This document shows positions 9,128-17,116 of a stretch of 45,120 nt of DNA, piece by piece. Position 1 is the stretch's first letter; each line of letters starts with the position of its first letter. A model generated the notes under the pieces. That model searched no databases. It was given only the letters and a program-made list of their open reading frames with translations, and had not been told where the DNA came from. The position numbers and the translations under genes are program-made. Source of the stretch: Bacilli bacterium (GTDB lineage Bacteria; Bacillota_I; Bacilli_A; RF39; UBA660); contig JAFQID010000042.1 of the NCBI GenBank assembly GCA_017397685.1, positions 1 through 45,120 on the forward strand. Reading direction: 5' to 3'.

Positions 9128-9170
9128 CACAAAATTCCGACCATTTCAAACAGAAATCACACAAAATTCC
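9128..9170 (-). promoter_or_regulatory. Direct repeats upstream of the DUF4143 ATPase gene
   Basis: The 11-mer GGAATTTTGTG (minus strand) occurs twice, 32 bases apart, just upstream of a -10-like TTAAAAT and the ribosome binding site. Three helical turns of spacing fits a repressor site, but no regulator is known. The 111-base gap holds nothing else recognisable. Confidence 0.3.
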
Positions 9171-9209
9171 AGCTATTTTCACCTCTTTTTACACATTTTT
9201 CCATAAAAA

Positions 9210-10484
9210 TCATTTAATAGTTTTAATAACAACACTTTTTTCTTTTCTTTTTTTCTTACCTATTACAAAAGCATCCAGTGCCCTTTTTTCCATTCCCCTA
9301 ACCTTTTTATTATAAAAAATCTCACAAAGAACTTCGCCCTTTACAACCTTTTCACCAACAGTTTTCTTAAGACTTACGCCCACCCCATAATCAATGCTAT
9401 CTTCTTTCTTAACTCTACCACCACCAAGATCAAACACAAGTTTTCCAATACCTTGCGCATCTATAGAATTAATATAACCACTTACATCACTTAATACCTT
9501 AACACTATCAGCATCAACCTTAAACTTACTTATCTTACCGCCCTGATACTTAATCCATTCATAAAACTTATGTCTAGCAAGACCACTATCAATCGCATCA
9601 ACGACAAGTTTTTTAGCACTTCTAAAACAAATCCCTTTTCCAAGACTTACCATAATACTAGATAAATAAACTACTAAAAAGTAAAGTCTTTTTTCATAAA
9701 CTCCATCAAAAAAATCAATAGCCTCTTTAACCTCTAAAGCATTACCAATATTATATCCAAGAGGAACATTCATATCACTTAAAACACAAACAACTTTCCT
9801 ATCATAATACTTACCTATCTCAATCATAGTCTTAGCAAGCTTGCTCGCAGACTTAAGATCCTTCATAAACGCACCATTACCAACCTTTAAATCGATAACT
9901 ATTTTATCCGCTCCACTTGCAATCTTCTTACTCATAATAGAAGATGCAATCAAAGCAGTTGAATCAACCGCACCAATCTCATTTCTAAGCGCATATATCT
10001 TCTTATCAGCAACAGCAATCTTCTCACTTTGACTAATAACACACACACTAGCCTCATCAAGAGCCTTCATAAAAGACTTCCTACTCATATTAATCTTAAA
10101 CCCAGGAATACTCTCAAGCTTATCAGCAGTTCCACCAGTAATACCAAGACCTCTACCACTCATCTTAGGAACGCATACACCAAGACTAGCAACAATCGGA
10201 GAAACAATCAAAGTAATCTTATCACCAATACCACCACTAGAGTGCTTATCAACACAAACCTTGCCTAAACTAGATAAATCAATCACCTCACCACTCTTAA
10301 TCATAACATCAGTTAAATAATTAATCTCAGAAAAACTAAGTTCATTTTCATACACATACATAACAAACTCACGCATGTCATCATCACTTACTTCACCTGA
10401 AACATACCCATCTACAATACTTCTTATATCTTCATAACTAAACATCACACCATTTTTTTTCTTATCCAAAATATCCTCAACCAT
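9210..10484 (-). CDS. pdp: Pyrimidine-nucleoside phosphorylase
   Basis: 424 residues, matching the family length. The ATG at 10484 lies 8 bases after a perfect AGGAGG; an in-frame TTG one codon upstream is possible. Family signatures are the phosphate and substrate sites 'DKHSSGGIGDKITLIVSP', 'GRGLGITGGTADKLESIPG', 'LRNEIGAVDSTALIASSIMSKK' and 'DLKVGNGAFM', and a C-terminal domain with 'GVGVSLKKTVGEKV'. The enzyme phosphorolyses uridine, deoxyuridine and thymidine to base plus (deoxy)ribose-1-phosphate. deoA-type thymidine phosphorylase is the alternative name, but the 'KHSSGG' and short length fit Pdp. No other nucleoside catabolism genes are adjacent. Confidence 0.93.
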   Translation of the reverse strand: MVEDILDKKKNGVMFSYEDIRSIVDGYVSGEVSDDDMREFVMYVYENELSFSEINYLTDVMIKSGEVIDLSSLGKVCVDKHSSGGIGDKITLIVSPIVASLGVCVPKMSGRGLGITGGTADKLESIPGFKINMSRKSFMKALDEASVCVISQSEKIAVADKKIYALRNEIGAVDSTALIASSIMSKKIASGADKIVIDLKVGNGAFMKDLKSASKLAKTMIEIGKYYDRKVVCVLSDMNVPLGYNIGNALEVKEAIDFFDGVYEKRLYFLVVYLSSIMVSLGKGICFRSAKKLVVDAIDSGLARHKFYEWIKYQGGKISKFKVDADSVKVLSDVSGYINSIDAQGIGKLVFDLGGGRVKKEDSIDYGVGVSLKKTVGEKVVKGEVLCEIFYNKKVRGMEKRALDAFVIGKKKRKEKSVVIKTIK

Positions 10485-10570
10485 CAAAAAAGCCTCCTAA
10501 TATATACTATAAGTATATACAAGAAAGCAAAACAATTCAATGAACATAACAATATTTTACAATATATTTT

Positions 10571-10745
10571 CCATTATTTTTTATTCGCCCAATTGGAATA
10601 AAATCCATTTATTCCACTTGGGAATACAATAGCATTATTTTTATTTTCTCGGTTTATTATCTACAAATCAAAGTGCCTTTGCATGCCCAAAAGGGCATGG
10701 TCATTTGAAAAGGTTTTCAAATGACATTTCTTACGCTTTACGCCC
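10571..10745 (-). repeat. Conserved 3' block downstream of surface gene P1 (copy A)
   Basis: This non-coding block follows the P1 stop codon and recurs after P2 at 34745-34913, with long identical stretches. It holds three inverted repeats. At 10701-10724 is a 10-bp stem TCATTTGAAA/TTTCAAATGA with a 4-base loop. At 10682-10699 is a 7-bp stem CATGCCC/GGGCATG with loop AAAA. At 10588-10622 is a 15-bp stem with one mismatch and a 5-base loop. The last has no T run on the minus strand, so it is not a normal terminator. Short hairpins just after a variable region are a known requirement for DGR retrohoming. Confidence 0.85.
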
Positions 10746-12278
10746 CTAGCTTTCTACAACGTATGGATTTGTGTACGTTCCATCACCTTCTGCGTTAACC
10801 ATAGTTTCCGCTCTTAAGGAAACTGCCGGAACGAGCGCATTAGTGTCGGACACATCGTAGAAGTTGAAGAAGAGGTAGCCCGTAGAAGACAAGTTGAACG
10901 AATAAGCAATAGAGCCAGTCCAGCGGAACGGACTTATTGTCCAATAATGGGCTCCGGTATATAGATAATATGTACTATTACTAGACCTTTGTCCTCCAGC
11001 AAATGCTACCTCATCTGCTGTTAAAAGTCCTATTGGTTTTGATAGTTTTCCATTTCCTCCCCAACTATCTCCTGCTACCGTATGTTTATCTTCTATGTCA
11101 GCACATTTATATGTTGGCTGTGCATTACTTTTTGCTATTATTGATGAACCTGAATAATCTGTTAACCTATTCGCTGCTCCATAAAATGTATATGATGTAT
11201 ATGAACCTGTTGTTGGTGTTGTAGGATTACTCTTATCTGCACAATATGGTACATTTGCGATTTTGTCTGCATAACTCTCAAGCCCACTTGATGTATACCA
11301 TTCATCTATAGTTGTTTTAGCAAGGCTCTCTCCAGTACCATCTTCCCATATGTATTCGTTATATTTTTGATTATTAAAACTTCCATAAAATGCATAATTT
11401 TGACTATTTATTCTTACAGCTGTTCCTGTAACAGGACATGTTCCATTTGAATATTCTCCATTATATCTTAGTCTTACTGAACCATCTTCATTTGTTCTAA
11501 CTATTCTCCAGCAAAAACCTCCAAATCTTACATTGTTATTTGTTACAGCTCCTCTATAATAATATACTCTATCTCCAGTACCGTCCCCATCTAAATCTTC
11601 TGTTACATCTGTTCTACTTGTATAATAAAGTCCATTTCCATTCGTATCACTAGATATTTGTGAAAAATCTATATTTTCATCACTTTGTCCGCCTTGGTTA
11701 TCCGCAAGTATTTTATCATATAAAGTATATATTCTCTTATCAGTACTCTCTAGTACCAAATTAGCATTTAACTCTGTTCCAAGCATATCAAGTTGATCTA
11801 CTCCCTCAGCATACTCTATCCATATATATAAACTAATAGTTTTTGAAGTATTAGATTTAATAGCTAAATCATTATATATTTGTAATCTCTCTCCATTAAC
11901 CGCACTAGAAAAATTTCCTCCACTCTCAGCACCATCTACAACTACTTTATATTTAAAATATTGATTCTTTAGTTCATTCGATATATTATTAATACTTAAA
12001 TAAATATCATTAGAAGAATCAAGTGAATCTTCAGCATTAGTAATAGTAAACTCTTTTTTATAAGCCATTGAATCAACATACTGAGCATATATAGGTTTTA
12101 AATTACTAACACTAACTGCACTATCAGATAAACTTACATCTAAGCTACCAGTTGTAACTCCAGTCGGATTAACACCATTTTCAATTATTTCCGCACCAAA
12201 ATAAGCAAGTGTTATAACGAGCACACTAGAAACTAACACTAAAATACTTGGCATTATTATTTTCTTATCAATCTTCAT
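10746..12278 (-). CDS. Surface protein P1: anchored N-domain plus C-terminal lectin-like domain with hypervariable segment
   Basis: 510 residues from the ATG at 12278, 10 bases after GAGGTG. The N-terminal signal or anchor helix is followed by a beta domain resembling TasA/camelysin-type proteins ('VTTGSLDVSLS'). The C-terminal ~300 residues are shared with P2 and P3: 'RVYYYRGAV', 'VRFGGFCWRIVRTNEDGSVR', 'NGTCPVTGT', 'YIWEDGTGES', 'WYTSSGL', 'IANVPYCADKSNP', 'WGGNGKLSKPIGLLTADEV', then 'YWTISP' and a final 'GTYTNPYVVES'. Just before the end sits a segment (10830-10935) with codon use quite unlike the rest, described separately. The fold is probably C-type-lectin-like by analogy with DGR target proteins. 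Its promoter has no G tract, unlike P2 and P3. The ligand is unknown. Confidence 0.9.
   Translation of the reverse strand: MKIDKKIIMPSILVLVSSVLVITLAYFGAEIIENGVNPTGVTTGSLDVSLSDSAVSVSNLKPIYAQYVDSMAYKKEFTITNAEDSLDSSNDIYLSINNISNELKNQYFKYKVVVDGAESGGNFSSAVNGERLQIYNDLAIKSNTSKTISLYIWIEYAEGVDQLDMLGTELNANLVLESTDKRIYTLYDKILADNQGGQSDENIDFSQISSDTNGNGLYYTSRTDVTEDLDGDGTGDRVYYYRGAVTNNNVRFGGFCWRIVRTNEDGSVRLRYNGEYSNGTCPVTGTAVRINSQNYAFYGSFNNQKYNEYIWEDGTGESLAKTTIDEWYTSSGLESYADKIANVPYCADKSNPTTPTTGSYTSYTFYGAANRLTDYSGSSIIAKSNAQPTYKCADIEDKHTVAGDSWGGNGKLSKPIGLLTADEVAFAGGQRSSNSTYYLYTGAHYWTISPFRWTGSIAYSFNLSSTGYLFFNFYDVSDTNALVPAVSLRAETMVNAEGDGTYTNPYVVES
10830..10935 (-). other. Candidate DGR variable region in P1
   Basis: Between the conserved Ser-Pro and the conserved Val-Pro, 27 of 33 codons end in C or T, six end in G and none ends in A. 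Adenine is 15 of 99 coding-strand bases, while the same segment of P3 has 34 of 93. This is the footprint expected when a template rich in AAY codons is copied with adenine-specific mutagenesis. The flanking CCGGCAGTTTC and the 3' block are shared with P2. Confidence 0.72.
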
Positions 12279-12319
12279 AATTATTATGCACCTCACATAT
12301 TATTTTTATCTACAACTAT

Positions 12320-12348
12320 ATTATATAATCTTTTAATCTTTTTGTAAA
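12320..12348 (-). promoter_or_regulatory. Promoter of P1
   Basis: TTTACA (12348-12343), a 17-base spacer and TATAAT (12325-12320), about 40 bases before the P1 start codon. The rest of the gap up to ssb (12349-12526) is AT-rich and shows only the ssb leader. Confidence 0.7.
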
Positions 12349-12526
12349 TCACATTTTTTTTAAAATTCATATAAAATAATAATTTTAAATTATTTTATTT
12401 TTTAAAATTAAATTATCTTAATAAGAAAAATAAATTTTAAACATAAAGACCTAAAAATAATTCATTTTCCCTCATTTGCGCATCTCTATCTTACTATGAT
12501 ATATTCAGTTTGAAAGGAGGCCATGT

Positions 12527-12856
12527 ATGCTTAATAGTGTAGTTATCGCAGGAAGATTAGTTTCAGATCCAGAAATAGAAATAACTGAAAATAACAAAAA
12601 AAGAACACTTGTAACAGTCGCCGTACCAAGAAGTTTCAAAAACTCAGAAGGTACATATGACACAGACTTTGTAAGATGTATTCTCTGGAACGGAATAGCT
12701 GAATCAACATGTGAATACTGTAAAAAAGGTGATGTAGTTGGTGTAAAAGGACGCATTCAAACATCAGCCTATGAAAAAGATGATAATGAAAGAAAATACT
12801 CAACCGATATAATCGCAGAAAAAATATCATTTTTAAGTTCTAAAAAAGAAAAGTAA
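12527..12856 (+). CDS. ssb: Single-stranded DNA-binding protein, short form
   Basis: 109 residues, with AAAGGAGG six bases before the ATG. The OB-fold features are clear: 'LNSVVIAGRLVSDPEI', 'TLVTVAVPRSF', 'TDFVRCILWNGIAE' and 'KKGDVVGVKGRIQTSAYE'. The chain stops right after the OB fold with SSKKEK and lacks the linker and acidic DDDLPF-like tip that recruits partner proteins in full-length SSB. It therefore probably binds ssDNA but does not act as the main recruitment hub. It may be an accessory paralogue, like the tail-less SsbB of competence systems. The genome's main SSB is presumably elsewhere. A hairpin terminator follows. Confidence 0.88.
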   Translation: MLNSVVIAGRLVSDPEIEITENNKKRTLVTVAVPRSFKNSEGTYDTDFVRCILWNGIAESTCEYCKKGDVVGVKGRIQTSAYEKDDNERKYSTDIIAEKISFLSSKKEK

Positions 12857-12861
12857 AAAGT

Positions 12862-12901
12862 AAAACGTTTAAAGATAACCCCAATCCTTAAACGTTTTTT
12901 A
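12862..12901 (+). terminator. Rho-independent terminator after ssb
   Basis: AAACGTTTAA and TTAAACGTTT pair around a loop containing ATAACCCCAATC, followed by a run of T. Confidence 0.85.
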
Positions 12902-12951
12902 TTTAATTCTTCCAAAATTTTAATTTTTCAGCAGTATTTTTCACTACTTTC

Positions 12952-14136
12952 TTAATTTGCGTAATCATAAATCCCCCTTTTATCAGAAAGAACATCTATC
13001 AAATAATCAATTTCTTCATAAGTATTATAAAAATACAAACTAATTCTAACCGTATCATCCACACTATTACCAAGTTTTACGCAGTGCCTTCCACTTCTAA
13101 CACATATATTTTTAGTATTAAGATATAGCCCTAAATCACCAGATAATACTCCTTCAATATTTATTATCACTGTGCTTCCCTCACAATTCCTATTATAAAC
13201 TTTAATATAATCAAGTTCATCAAGTCTTCTAAGCAAATATCTTTTAAGATATTTAACATGTCTTTCAATATTATCCATACCTACTTCACTTAAAAAACTA
13301 ATAGCCTCTCCAAATCCTATAATAGAACCTAAATCTTGAGTTCCAGCTTCAAACCTATAAGGAATATCAGTGAGTATTAACTTAGATGCATTATATTCTT
13401 CATTCATCCCACCACCAAAGGCAAAAGGAACCATTTTTTTAAGTAATTCATATTTTCCATAAAGAATACCTACCCCATTAGGTCCACACATCTTATGAGC
13501 TGAAAAAGCAAGAAAATCCACATCCATATCCCTTACATCTATTTTTATATGAGGAGCACTTTGCGCAGCATCAACAACAACTAAAATACCTTTTTTATGA
13601 GCAATCTCACATATCTTTTTAATATCTCTTTTATCACCCATTACATTAGTAATATGAGCAAGAGAAACAACCTTTGTTTTATAACTCATTTTATCTATAA
13701 TATCATTAATATCAAGTTTATTATTTTTTGGTTCCACAAACACAAGTTTAATTTTTTTCTTAACTGATAAAATAAACCAAGGAAGTACATTAGATGCATG
13801 TTCAGCAGTAGATAATATTACTTCATCATCTTCATTCATATAATTTTGAAAATATCCAAATACGATAGTATTTAAAGATTCAGTAGTATTCTTAGTAAAA
13901 ATAATTTCTTCTTTTCTTTTAGCATTAATAAAACATTTAACTAAGTCTCTTACATAATCAACCTCATCATCTACCCTAAAACTAATATCATAATCTCCTC
14001 TATGTGAGTTAGCATTATAAGAAGTATAATAATCACTTATTTTATCAATTACTCTATTTGGTTTAAAACTAGTCGCAGCATTATCAAAATATACTACATT
14101 AGAATCAAGCATTGGAAAATCATTCTTATTTTTCAT
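12952..14136 (-). CDS. sufS: SufS-type cysteine desulfurase
   Basis: 394 residues, start ATG at 14136 after AGGTGAG. This PLP enzyme releases sulfur from cysteine for Fe-S clusters and other sulfur compounds. Visible signatures are 'FDNAATSFKP', 'FTKNTTESLNTIV', 'VDAAQSAPHIKIDV', the PLP-lysine motif 'FSAHKMCGPNGVGILYG', and the catalytic-Cys loop 'VRSGRHC'. That loop is close to the SufS consensus, but with Ser and Arg instead of the usual Ala-Gly or Ala-His. SufU/SufBCD partners are not adjacent, so whether it feeds the SUF pathway or another thiolation route is open. It is divergent from the HIT gene. Confidence 0.92.
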   Translation of the reverse strand: MKNKNDFPMLDSNVVYFDNAATSFKPNRVIDKISDYYTSYNANSHRGDYDISFRVDDEVDYVRDLVKCFINAKRKEEIIFTKNTTESLNTIVFGYFQNYMNEDDEVILSTAEHASNVLPWFILSVKKKIKLVFVEPKNNKLDINDIIDKMSYKTKVVSLAHITNVMGDKRDIKKICEIAHKKGILVVVDAAQSAPHIKIDVRDMDVDFLAFSAHKMCGPNGVGILYGKYELLKKMVPFAFGGGMNEEYNASKLILTDIPYRFEAGTQDLGSIIGFGEAISFLSEVGMDNIERHVKYLKRYLLRRLDELDYIKVYNRNCEGSTVIINIEGVLSGDLGLYLNTKNICVRSGRHCVKLGNSVDDTVRISLYFYNTYEEIDYLIDVLSDKRGIYDYAN

Positions 14137-14243
14137 CTATTACTCACCTATTATATTATATGTTTACAAAAACTGCGGAATATTACAAATATAATGATTG
14201 AAACAAAACTTTTTATGTTTTATAATATTTCTAGGTGATAAAA

Positions 14244-14618
14244 ATGGATTGTATATTTTGTAAAATTATAAAAGGAGATATTCCATCATACACAGTGTAT
14301 GAAAATGAACATGTAAAATGCTACTTAGATATTAACCCAAATAATGTTGGACACACACTAGTAATTCCAAAAAAACACATAACAGATGCGATAGAAATGG
14401 ATAGTGAAACAATAGTTCATATAAATAATGCATTAAAAGAAGTAGTAAGTATACTAGATAAAACATTTAAGCCAGATGGTTATAAGTTTGCGGTTAATTA
14501 TGGCATATGTCAAGAAGTAAAACATTATCATTTACATATAGTTCCAAAATATAAAAATGAGCCACTTATATCAGATATAAAAGAAGTATATGAAAAAATA
14601 ATTGCTAGCAAAGAATAA
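14244..14618 (+). CDS. HIT-family nucleotide hydrolase/transferase
   Basis: 124 residues from the ATG at 14244, which follows AGGTGATAAAA; an in-frame GTG nine bases earlier is part of that site. The defining histidine triad HYHLHIVP is present at about residues 93-100. The N-terminal 'CIFCKIIKGDIPSY' and 'YLDINPNNVGHTLVIPKKH' place it in the bacterial HinT-like branch. Such enzymes hydrolyse purine nucleoside phosphoramidates. The cysteine pair may bind zinc as in related proteins, though the usual second pair is not obvious. It precedes a surface-protein gene on the same strand. Confidence 0.93.
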   Translation: MDCIFCKIIKGDIPSYTVYENEHVKCYLDINPNNVGHTLVIPKKHITDAIEMDSETIVHINNALKEVVSILDKTFKPDGYKFAVNYGICQEVKHYHLHIVPKYKNEPLISDIKEVYEKIIASKE

Positions 14619-14656
14619 TTAATGTATAATATACAAAGAAAAAGGAAGGAATTTTT

Positions 14657-15760
14657 ATGGAAGATAAGAAAAAATTAATAATAATAGGTGGGTCAGTAGT
14701 AGGCCTAATAGTAGTAATATTACTAATTACATTTTTAATAAGTATATTTAAACCAAAATATTATACTTACGAAGAGTTTGAAGAAAAAATAGTTGAGGCA
14801 ACTAAAGAATATTATAAGTTAAATCCTACTATGCTCCCAGTATCAGATGGAGAACATCATTTAAGTTATTCTACTCTAGTTAGCGCGCAAATGATAAAAC
14901 CAATTGAAGAAATGCTTAAAACTGGAGTAAGTTGTACAGTTGATATACTCGTAACAAAATATGGAGATAACTATTCATATATACCATATCTATCATGTCC
15001 TGGTGAATATGAAACAAAAGAACTTTATAAAGCTATACTTGAAAATAACCAAGTAGTAACAACTGGTAAAGGTCTTTATAAAGAAAATAATAAACACGTA
15101 TTTAAAGGTGAAGTTGAAAACAACTATTTAAAATTTGATGAAGACGATGATGATTACTGGAAAATAGTAAAAGTTAACCCAGATAATACAATTAAAATAA
15201 TACAATTAGAACAAACTATATCAGATACATTCACTTGGGATGATAGATATAACGAAGAAAGAGAATCAAATTATGGATATAACGACTTTGAACTAAGTAG
15301 AATGAAAGACACCTTATTAAAAATATCATCATCAGAAACAGTTCTAAGTGATACTGATAAAAACAAACTAGTAGCGAAAAATTGGTGTGTTGGTAAACGT
15401 AGTGAAACAGAAACAGATAAAACAGGTGCAGTAGAATGCTCTGTAATGAGTGAAGATAATATCTTATTTGGACTTCTTACAGTAAGTGAAATAATAAACG
15501 CATCACTTGATCCAAACTGTGTAAACTCAGTAAGTACTTCATGTATAAACTATAACTTCATTACAAAAAATAAAACAAGTACTTGGACACTAACCGGAGC
15601 AACAGAAAAATCTTATAGAGTGTACTATTACAACTTTGCTGGTCCAAAAACATCATCAGCATATACCGAAAGAAAACTTATACTAGCAACAAACATTTCA
15701 AATAGAGCATTCTATAAAAGCGGTAATGGAACATACGAAGATCCATACATAGTAAGATAA
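14657..15760 (+). CDS. Membrane-anchored protein distantly related to P1/P2/P3
   Basis: 367 residues, with AAGGAAGG before the ATG. One N-terminal membrane helix (about residues 8-31) is followed by an extracellular part. A helical 'YEEFEEKIVEATKEYY' segment comes first, then a Cys-containing beta region. The C-terminal half follows the same plan as P1-P3: 'DDDYWKIVKVNPDNTIKII' matches their 'CWRIVRTNEDGSVRL', 'LFGLLTVSEI' matches 'PIGLLTADEV', and 'GNGTYEDPYIVR' matches 'GTYTNPYVV'. Codon use is ordinary and A-rich throughout, so this copy shows no hypervariable segment. It is likely a fixed surface protein. The function is unknown. Confidence 0.75.
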   Translation: MEDKKKLIIIGGSVVGLIVVILLITFLISIFKPKYYTYEEFEEKIVEATKEYYKLNPTMLPVSDGEHHLSYSTLVSAQMIKPIEEMLKTGVSCTVDILVTKYGDNYSYIPYLSCPGEYETKELYKAILENNQVVTTGKGLYKENNKHVFKGEVENNYLKFDEDDDDYWKIVKVNPDNTIKIIQLEQTISDTFTWDDRYNEERESNYGYNDFELSRMKDTLLKISSSETVLSDTDKNKLVAKNWCVGKRSETETDKTGAVECSVMSEDNILFGLLTVSEIINASLDPNCVNSVSTSCINYNFITKNKTSTWTLTGATEKSYRVYYYNFAGPKTSSAYTERKLILATNISNRAFYKSGNGTYEDPYIVR

Positions 15761-15763
15761 AAT

Positions 15764-15790
15764 AAAAATTGCAAAACTTGCAATTTTTTT
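15764..15790. terminator. Terminator shared by convergent genes
   Basis: AAATTGCAA and TTGCAATTT pair around a 3-base loop, with T runs on both strands. It lies between the surface protein and the second DUF4143 ATPase gene. Confidence 0.8.
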
Positions 15791-16991
15791 ATTTATCATC
15801 TTCTAATAACCAATCTACTACATTCATTTTAGTTATACCATCATAATCCGCTTCCAAATCCATATCTAAAGTTAATAATATTTTTTGATAATGGTCTCCT
15901 GTTTTTTGTAAAGATCTAAGTTCTCTTTGTAAAACTTTCTCATCTCTAACACTCAAAGCAACTTGATAATACCTTAATCCATTTCTATTTTCAGCAACAA
16001 AATCAACCTCTAAATCATCAACTTTTCCAACATATACCTTATATCCTCTTCTTAGTAATTCAAGATAAACAATATTTTCAAGGATATGTCCCATATCACT
16101 ATCAGATTTTTTTCCAAGTAAATAACTTCTTAATCCTGAATCTACTGAATAATATTTATAGTCTCTAACAAGTAAGTTCTTTCCTTTAACATCAAATCTT
16201 TCAGCTTTATAAATTAGAAAACTTTCTAAAAATGCTGTAATATAATTCTCAACAGTATGATTGCTTGTTGACATCCCTTTACTAGTTAAAGTATCACTAA
16301 TTTTTTTAGTAGATATAGGACTACCTACACTATCAAATATAAACTTAAGTATATTTTCAAGAAGCATCTTATCAGAAATATTATTTCTTGCCATTATATC
16401 TTTATATACAATAGTTGAAAATATTCCATCTAAATATTTATCAATATCATTAGGATTAGTTTTTAAAATACTTATATTACCAGGCATCCCACCATTTTTC
16501 ATATAATTCAAAAATAATCTATTATAATTATTATCATCAAATGCCGTTACATATTCCTTAAATGAAAGTGGTAACATTTTTATTTCTATATATCTACCAG
16601 AAAGAAGAGTTGCAAGTTCACCAGAAAGCAAATAAGCATTAGAACCAGTTATATACACATCAACATTCTTCTTAATATATAAACTATCAACAGCTTTTTG
16701 AAACTCACAAACATTTTGAACCTCATCTAAAAACACATAATACTGTTTATTTGAGTCTAACTTATTATTTATATAATTATATAATTCCTTATAACTTTGA
16801 AAATCATAATCAGCATCTTCTAAGTTTATATGTATTATTTCTTCATCATTAATACCTATACTTTTCAAATAATTAATAAATTGCTCAAACAAAGTAGATT
16901 TTCCACATCTTCTTATACCAGTAACAACTTTAATTAAATCTTTATCTTTCCATCTTTTTAATTCATCAAGATAATTACTTCTCTCTATCAT
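15789..16991 (-). CDS. AAA ATPase with DUF4143 domain (second copy)
   Basis: 400 residues from the ATG at 16991, six bases after AGAGGTG. The longer frame runs back through the promoter and is rejected. Walker A is GIRRCGKSTL and Walker B 'YYVFLDEVQNV'. DUF4143-type C-terminal features are 'YYSVDSGLRSYLLG', 'LENIVYLELLRRGYKVYVG' and 'EVDFVAENRNGLRYYQVA'. It belongs to the same broad family as the gene at 7758-9098 but is only distantly similar, so it is not a recent duplicate. The promoter is embedded in a long palindrome, which suggests specific, perhaps autogenous, control. Confidence 0.92.
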   Translation of the reverse strand: MIERSNYLDELKRWKDKDLIKVVTGIRRCGKSTLFEQFINYLKSIGINDEEIIHINLEDADYDFQSYKELYNYINNKLDSNKQYYVFLDEVQNVCEFQKAVDSLYIKKNVDVYITGSNAYLLSGELATLLSGRYIEIKMLPLSFKEYVTAFDDNNYNRLFLNYMKNGGMPGNISILKTNPNDIDKYLDGIFSTIVYKDIMARNNISDKMLLENILKFIFDSVGSPISTKKISDTLTSKGMSTSNHTVENYITAFLESFLIYKAERFDVKGKNLLVRDYKYYSVDSGLRSYLLGKKSDSDMGHILENIVYLELLRRGYKVYVGKVDDLEVDFVAENRNGLRYYQVALSVRDEKVLQRELRSLQKTGDHYQKILLTLDMDLEADYDGITKMNVVDWLLEDDK

Positions 16992-17009
16992 GATTTCACC
17001 TCTATATAA

Positions 17010-17038
17010 AGTATATATTAAAACACATAAAATGTCAA
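17010..17038 (-). promoter_or_regulatory. Promoter of the second DUF4143 ATPase gene
   Basis: TTGACA (17038-17033), a 17-base spacer and TATACT (17015-17010), closely upstream of the ribosome binding site. Confidence 0.8.
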
Positions 17039-17072
17039 GTTCTGGAAATATTTTTCCAATACTTGACATTTT
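17029..17072. promoter_or_regulatory. Palindromic operator candidate over the -35 box
   Basis: AAAATGTCAAGT (17029-17040) and ACTTGACATTTT (17061-17072) are perfect inverted copies. Inside them TGGAAA and TTTCCA also pair. One arm contains the -35 hexamer of the ATPase promoter. Confidence 0.6.
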
Positions 17073-17116
17073 TAGAAAGTTTTGGAAATAAAAAGAGAAT
17101 ATTCTTTTCTTTTTAA

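Noticed and set aside
10571..10745. The hairpin block after P1 as a simple rho-independent terminator
   Set aside because: The stems are not followed by T runs on the gene's strand, several stems occur in series, and loops but not stems vary between the two copies.
14657..15760. A third DGR variable region in the distant P1-P3 relative
   Set aside because: Its C-terminal codons are ordinary and rich in A-ending forms, and no hairpin block follows the gene.
17039..17069. Extended N-terminus of the second DUF4143 ATPase
   Set aside because: The added codons run through the promoter and its palindrome; the ATG at 16991 has a proper ribosome binding site.
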